Assembly: GCA_003647035.1 (NCBI GenBank)
Contig: QMMB01000132.1
Location: forward strand, 1 to 8,248
Direction of reading: 5' to 3'
DNA: 8,248 nucleotides
Source of the DNA: Deltaproteobacteria bacterium
GTDB lineage: Bacteria; Myxococcota_A; Polyangia; Polyangiales; Houyiibacteriaceae
This document shows positions 6,720 to 8,248 of this stretch, in pieces (the first letter of the stretch is position 1; each line of letters opens with the position of its first letter). The notes under the pieces are model-generated. The model did not search any database. It worked only from the letters and a program-made list of their open reading frames with translations, and was not told the DNA's origin. A program made the position numbers and the translations under genes.

Positions 6720-8248
6720 CGTAGGTGTTCTTCTCTTGGTCTTCGAGGAGGCTGAGGGTGATGGCCATCGCCTTGCGCACGCGCTGAAGGATCGCCTCGT
6801 CGGTTGCGATCTTTTCGACCGCCATCGAGAGCTTGGACTCGAGCTGTGACTTCACGGCCTCGAGGGAACCAACTCGCGATTCGAGATCCCGCTTGTTGCC
6901 TGCGAGAATCCCGACCTTGGTCTCGCTCGCATCGAGCTCCTGCTGCAGCCCGTCGCGCGCCTCCTTGGTTTCGCTGAGCTCAGCCTGGAGGTGATCCCGC
7001 GTCTCTTGGGCCTCCCCGAGCTGGGCGCTCGTGGTCGCCAGCGCCGCTTCGGTCTCGGTGAGCTTGGTTTCGAGCTCGATCGACCGCTCCTCGTTCAGAG
7101 CCTCGCGCTCACGTGCACCCGAGAGCTCGGCCTCGGTATCGGCAAGCTTGCGTCCCAAGGTCGCGAGTTGCTTCGTGTGCTCCTGCTCCAGCGTCTCGAG
7201 CTCGAGCTGTGTTTCGCCCTGAAGCGCAGCCTCGCGCTCGGCCATCGTTCGCTTCCACTCAGCCTCGGCCTCGGCCATGTTGGTCGAAGCGGCGGTGTCG
7301 AGCTCTTCCCGAAGCGTGGACAGAGATGCCTGCTTGACCGCATCGGCCTCCGCAGCCGCTTGCGTCAACGCAGCTGCTTGCGCATCGGTGAGCTCCGACC
7401 GCAGTGAAGCTAGTGCGGTTTCCTTCTCACTCGCCGCCGCATGCAGCGCGGCCGCGTTGTCTTCCTGCGTCTTGGCCATGGCTGCCGCGGACTCCGCCTT
7501 GAGTAGATCCGTGGCATCTTCCTGCGCTACACGGAGCCTCGCCATCTCGGCATCACCCGCGCTCCTCAGCGCTTCAACGTCAGCCACGCGCCCTTCACGC
7601 TCTTGAGAGAGCTCGCCCTCGAGAGATTCGGCTTTCGCCTTCTCACGCTCGAAGCGGCCCTTCACATCCTCGTAGCGTTTGTTCGCGTTCTCTTTGTCCT
7701 CGCTCAGGCTCGCAATGGATTCCTGCGCTTTGGACAACGAGCGTTCGAGGTCCGCGGTCTTCTCGTCGAAGTCAGCGCGCGCGCGCTCGAGCGCAATCGA
7801 CTCATCTTTGAGCTCGAGGATCGCTTTGTCGCGTCCGGTCACTTGGTCGCGAAGATCGAGGATCTCTTTGTCCTTCGTGTTCAGCGCTTCGCGAAGGTCG
7901 AGGAACTGACGGCTCGATACACCTCCCGACGACTCGGCGATCTTCGCCTTGAGGCCGGAGATTTCCGAGCGCAGGCGGGCAACTTGTATCTCGCCCGTAC
8001 TGGGGCCGTCCTGTGGCGGCGCCGACGGCGGCGCAGATGCGGCGGACACGTCTTCGGGCGGGACGTCGGAGACCATGATCACGTCATCGAGCTCCACGTC
8101 CTCGTACTCAGCGGTCTCCGTCGCTACCGCCTCCGCGGCCTGGGACTCCTCGGAGGACTCTTTCGGCGGGCCATCCATCATGAGCGCGTCGAAGGCATTC
8201 TCGGCGAACTCATCGATCTCTTCGTCGATCTCGGGTGGATCCCCGACC
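6673..8248 (-). CDS. Long coiled-coil protein, FrzS-like, 5' end outside the window
   Basis: The frame is open to the right edge. 524 residues are visible, including 22 before the first in-window Met (codon at 8179-8181), which begin GDPPEIDEEIDEFAENAFDAL. That Met is unlikely to be the true start, because this acidic stretch reads like a linker. An acidic, Pro/Ala-rich linker (to about residue 85) is followed by about 400 residues of heptad-rich coiled coil full of Glu, Ala, Leu, Lys and Arg. A conserved-looking C-terminal helix (TDEAILQRVRKAMAITLSLLED) and a short acidic tail follow. LNTKDKEILDLRDQV near the coil start and the RVRKAMAITL segment resemble FrzS-like proteins of Myxococcota, in which a (pseudo)receiver domain precedes the coil and the protein works in polarity or gliding motility. 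I infer that a receiver domain lies just outside the window. No membrane segment is visible. Other long coiled-coil proteins (SMC-like or cytoskeletal) are possible, but no ATPase motif is visible. It converges on the SDR gene with a 13-nt gap. Confidence 0.75.
   Translation of the reverse strand, partial: VGDPPEIDEEIDEFAENAFDALMMDGPPKESSEESQAAEAVATETAEYEDVELDDVIMVSDVPPEDVSAASAPPSAPPQDGPSTGEIQVARLRSEISGLKAKIAESSGGVSSRQFLDLREALNTKDKEILDLRDQVTGRDKAILELKDESIALERARADFDEKTADLERSLSKAQESIASLSEDKENANKRYEDVKGRFEREKAKAESLEGELSQEREGRVADVEALRSAGDAEMARLRVAQEDATDLLKAESAAAMAKTQEDNAAALHAAASEKETALASLRSELTDAQAAALTQAAAEADAVKQASLSTLREELDTAASTNMAEAEAEWKRTMAEREAALQGETQLELETLEQEHTKQLATLGRKLADTEAELSGAREREALNEERSIELETKLTETEAALATTSAQLGEAQETRDHLQAELSETKEARDGLQQELDASETKVGILAGNKRDLESRVGSLEAVKSQLESKLSMAVEKIATDEAILQRVRKAMAITLSLLEDQEKNTYGDANSEMMSVSEDAE

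Overview
This 8.2 kb, high-GC window looks like chromosomal DNA from a Myxococcota-type (former Deltaproteobacteria) bacterium. The evidence is indirect. A soluble PknB-type Ser/Thr kinase has the FEQRVCLKRI and HRDVSPSN signatures typical of that phylum. A long coiled-coil protein resembles the coiled-coil and C-terminal parts of FrzS-like response regulators. GC-rich third codon positions leave long spurious ORFs on the antisense strands. No tRNA, rRNA, CRISPR array or transposase was seen.

Layout. Positions 1-255 carry no gene I can defend. They hold a weak terminator-like hairpin, two copies of a 23-bp direct repeat with a 30-bp period, a 12-bp perfect palindrome, and the ribosome binding site of the first gene. 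Next comes a two-gene transport operon on the + strand: a complete 907-aa P2-type cation-pumping ATPase (256-2979), then 11 nt later a CPA2-family cation:proton antiporter with a C-terminal TrkA-N (RCK) domain (2991-4634). A 136-nt gap leads to a 333-aa Ser/Thr kinase (4771-5772), whose possible -10 element lies so close to the ATG that the mRNA may be leaderless. An 80-nt gap follows, then a 268-aa short-chain dehydrogenase/reductase (5853-6659). It converges, with only 13 nt between stop codons, on a minus-strand coiled-coil gene (6673 to beyond the right edge).

How the genes fit together. The ATPase and antiporter are probably co-expressed and would link ATP-driven and proton-driven cation movement across the inner membrane. 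The kinase and the FrzS-like protein suggest signalling and cell polarity or motility, but nothing in the sequence links them to the transport operon. The SDR appears to be an interloper. A 55-bp block at the 3' end of the kinase gene (5724-5778) is repeated at 43 of 55 positions, without gaps, at the 3' end of the coiled-coil gene (6665-6719), and the SDR lies exactly between the copies. In both copies the kinase frame and the opposite-strand coiled-coil frame are open and end in TAG. The simplest reading is that the kinase and coiled-coil genes once overlapped tail to tail by about 41 nt, and that insertion of the SDR segment duplicated the overlap so each gene kept its own C-terminus. This is the most notable observation in the window.
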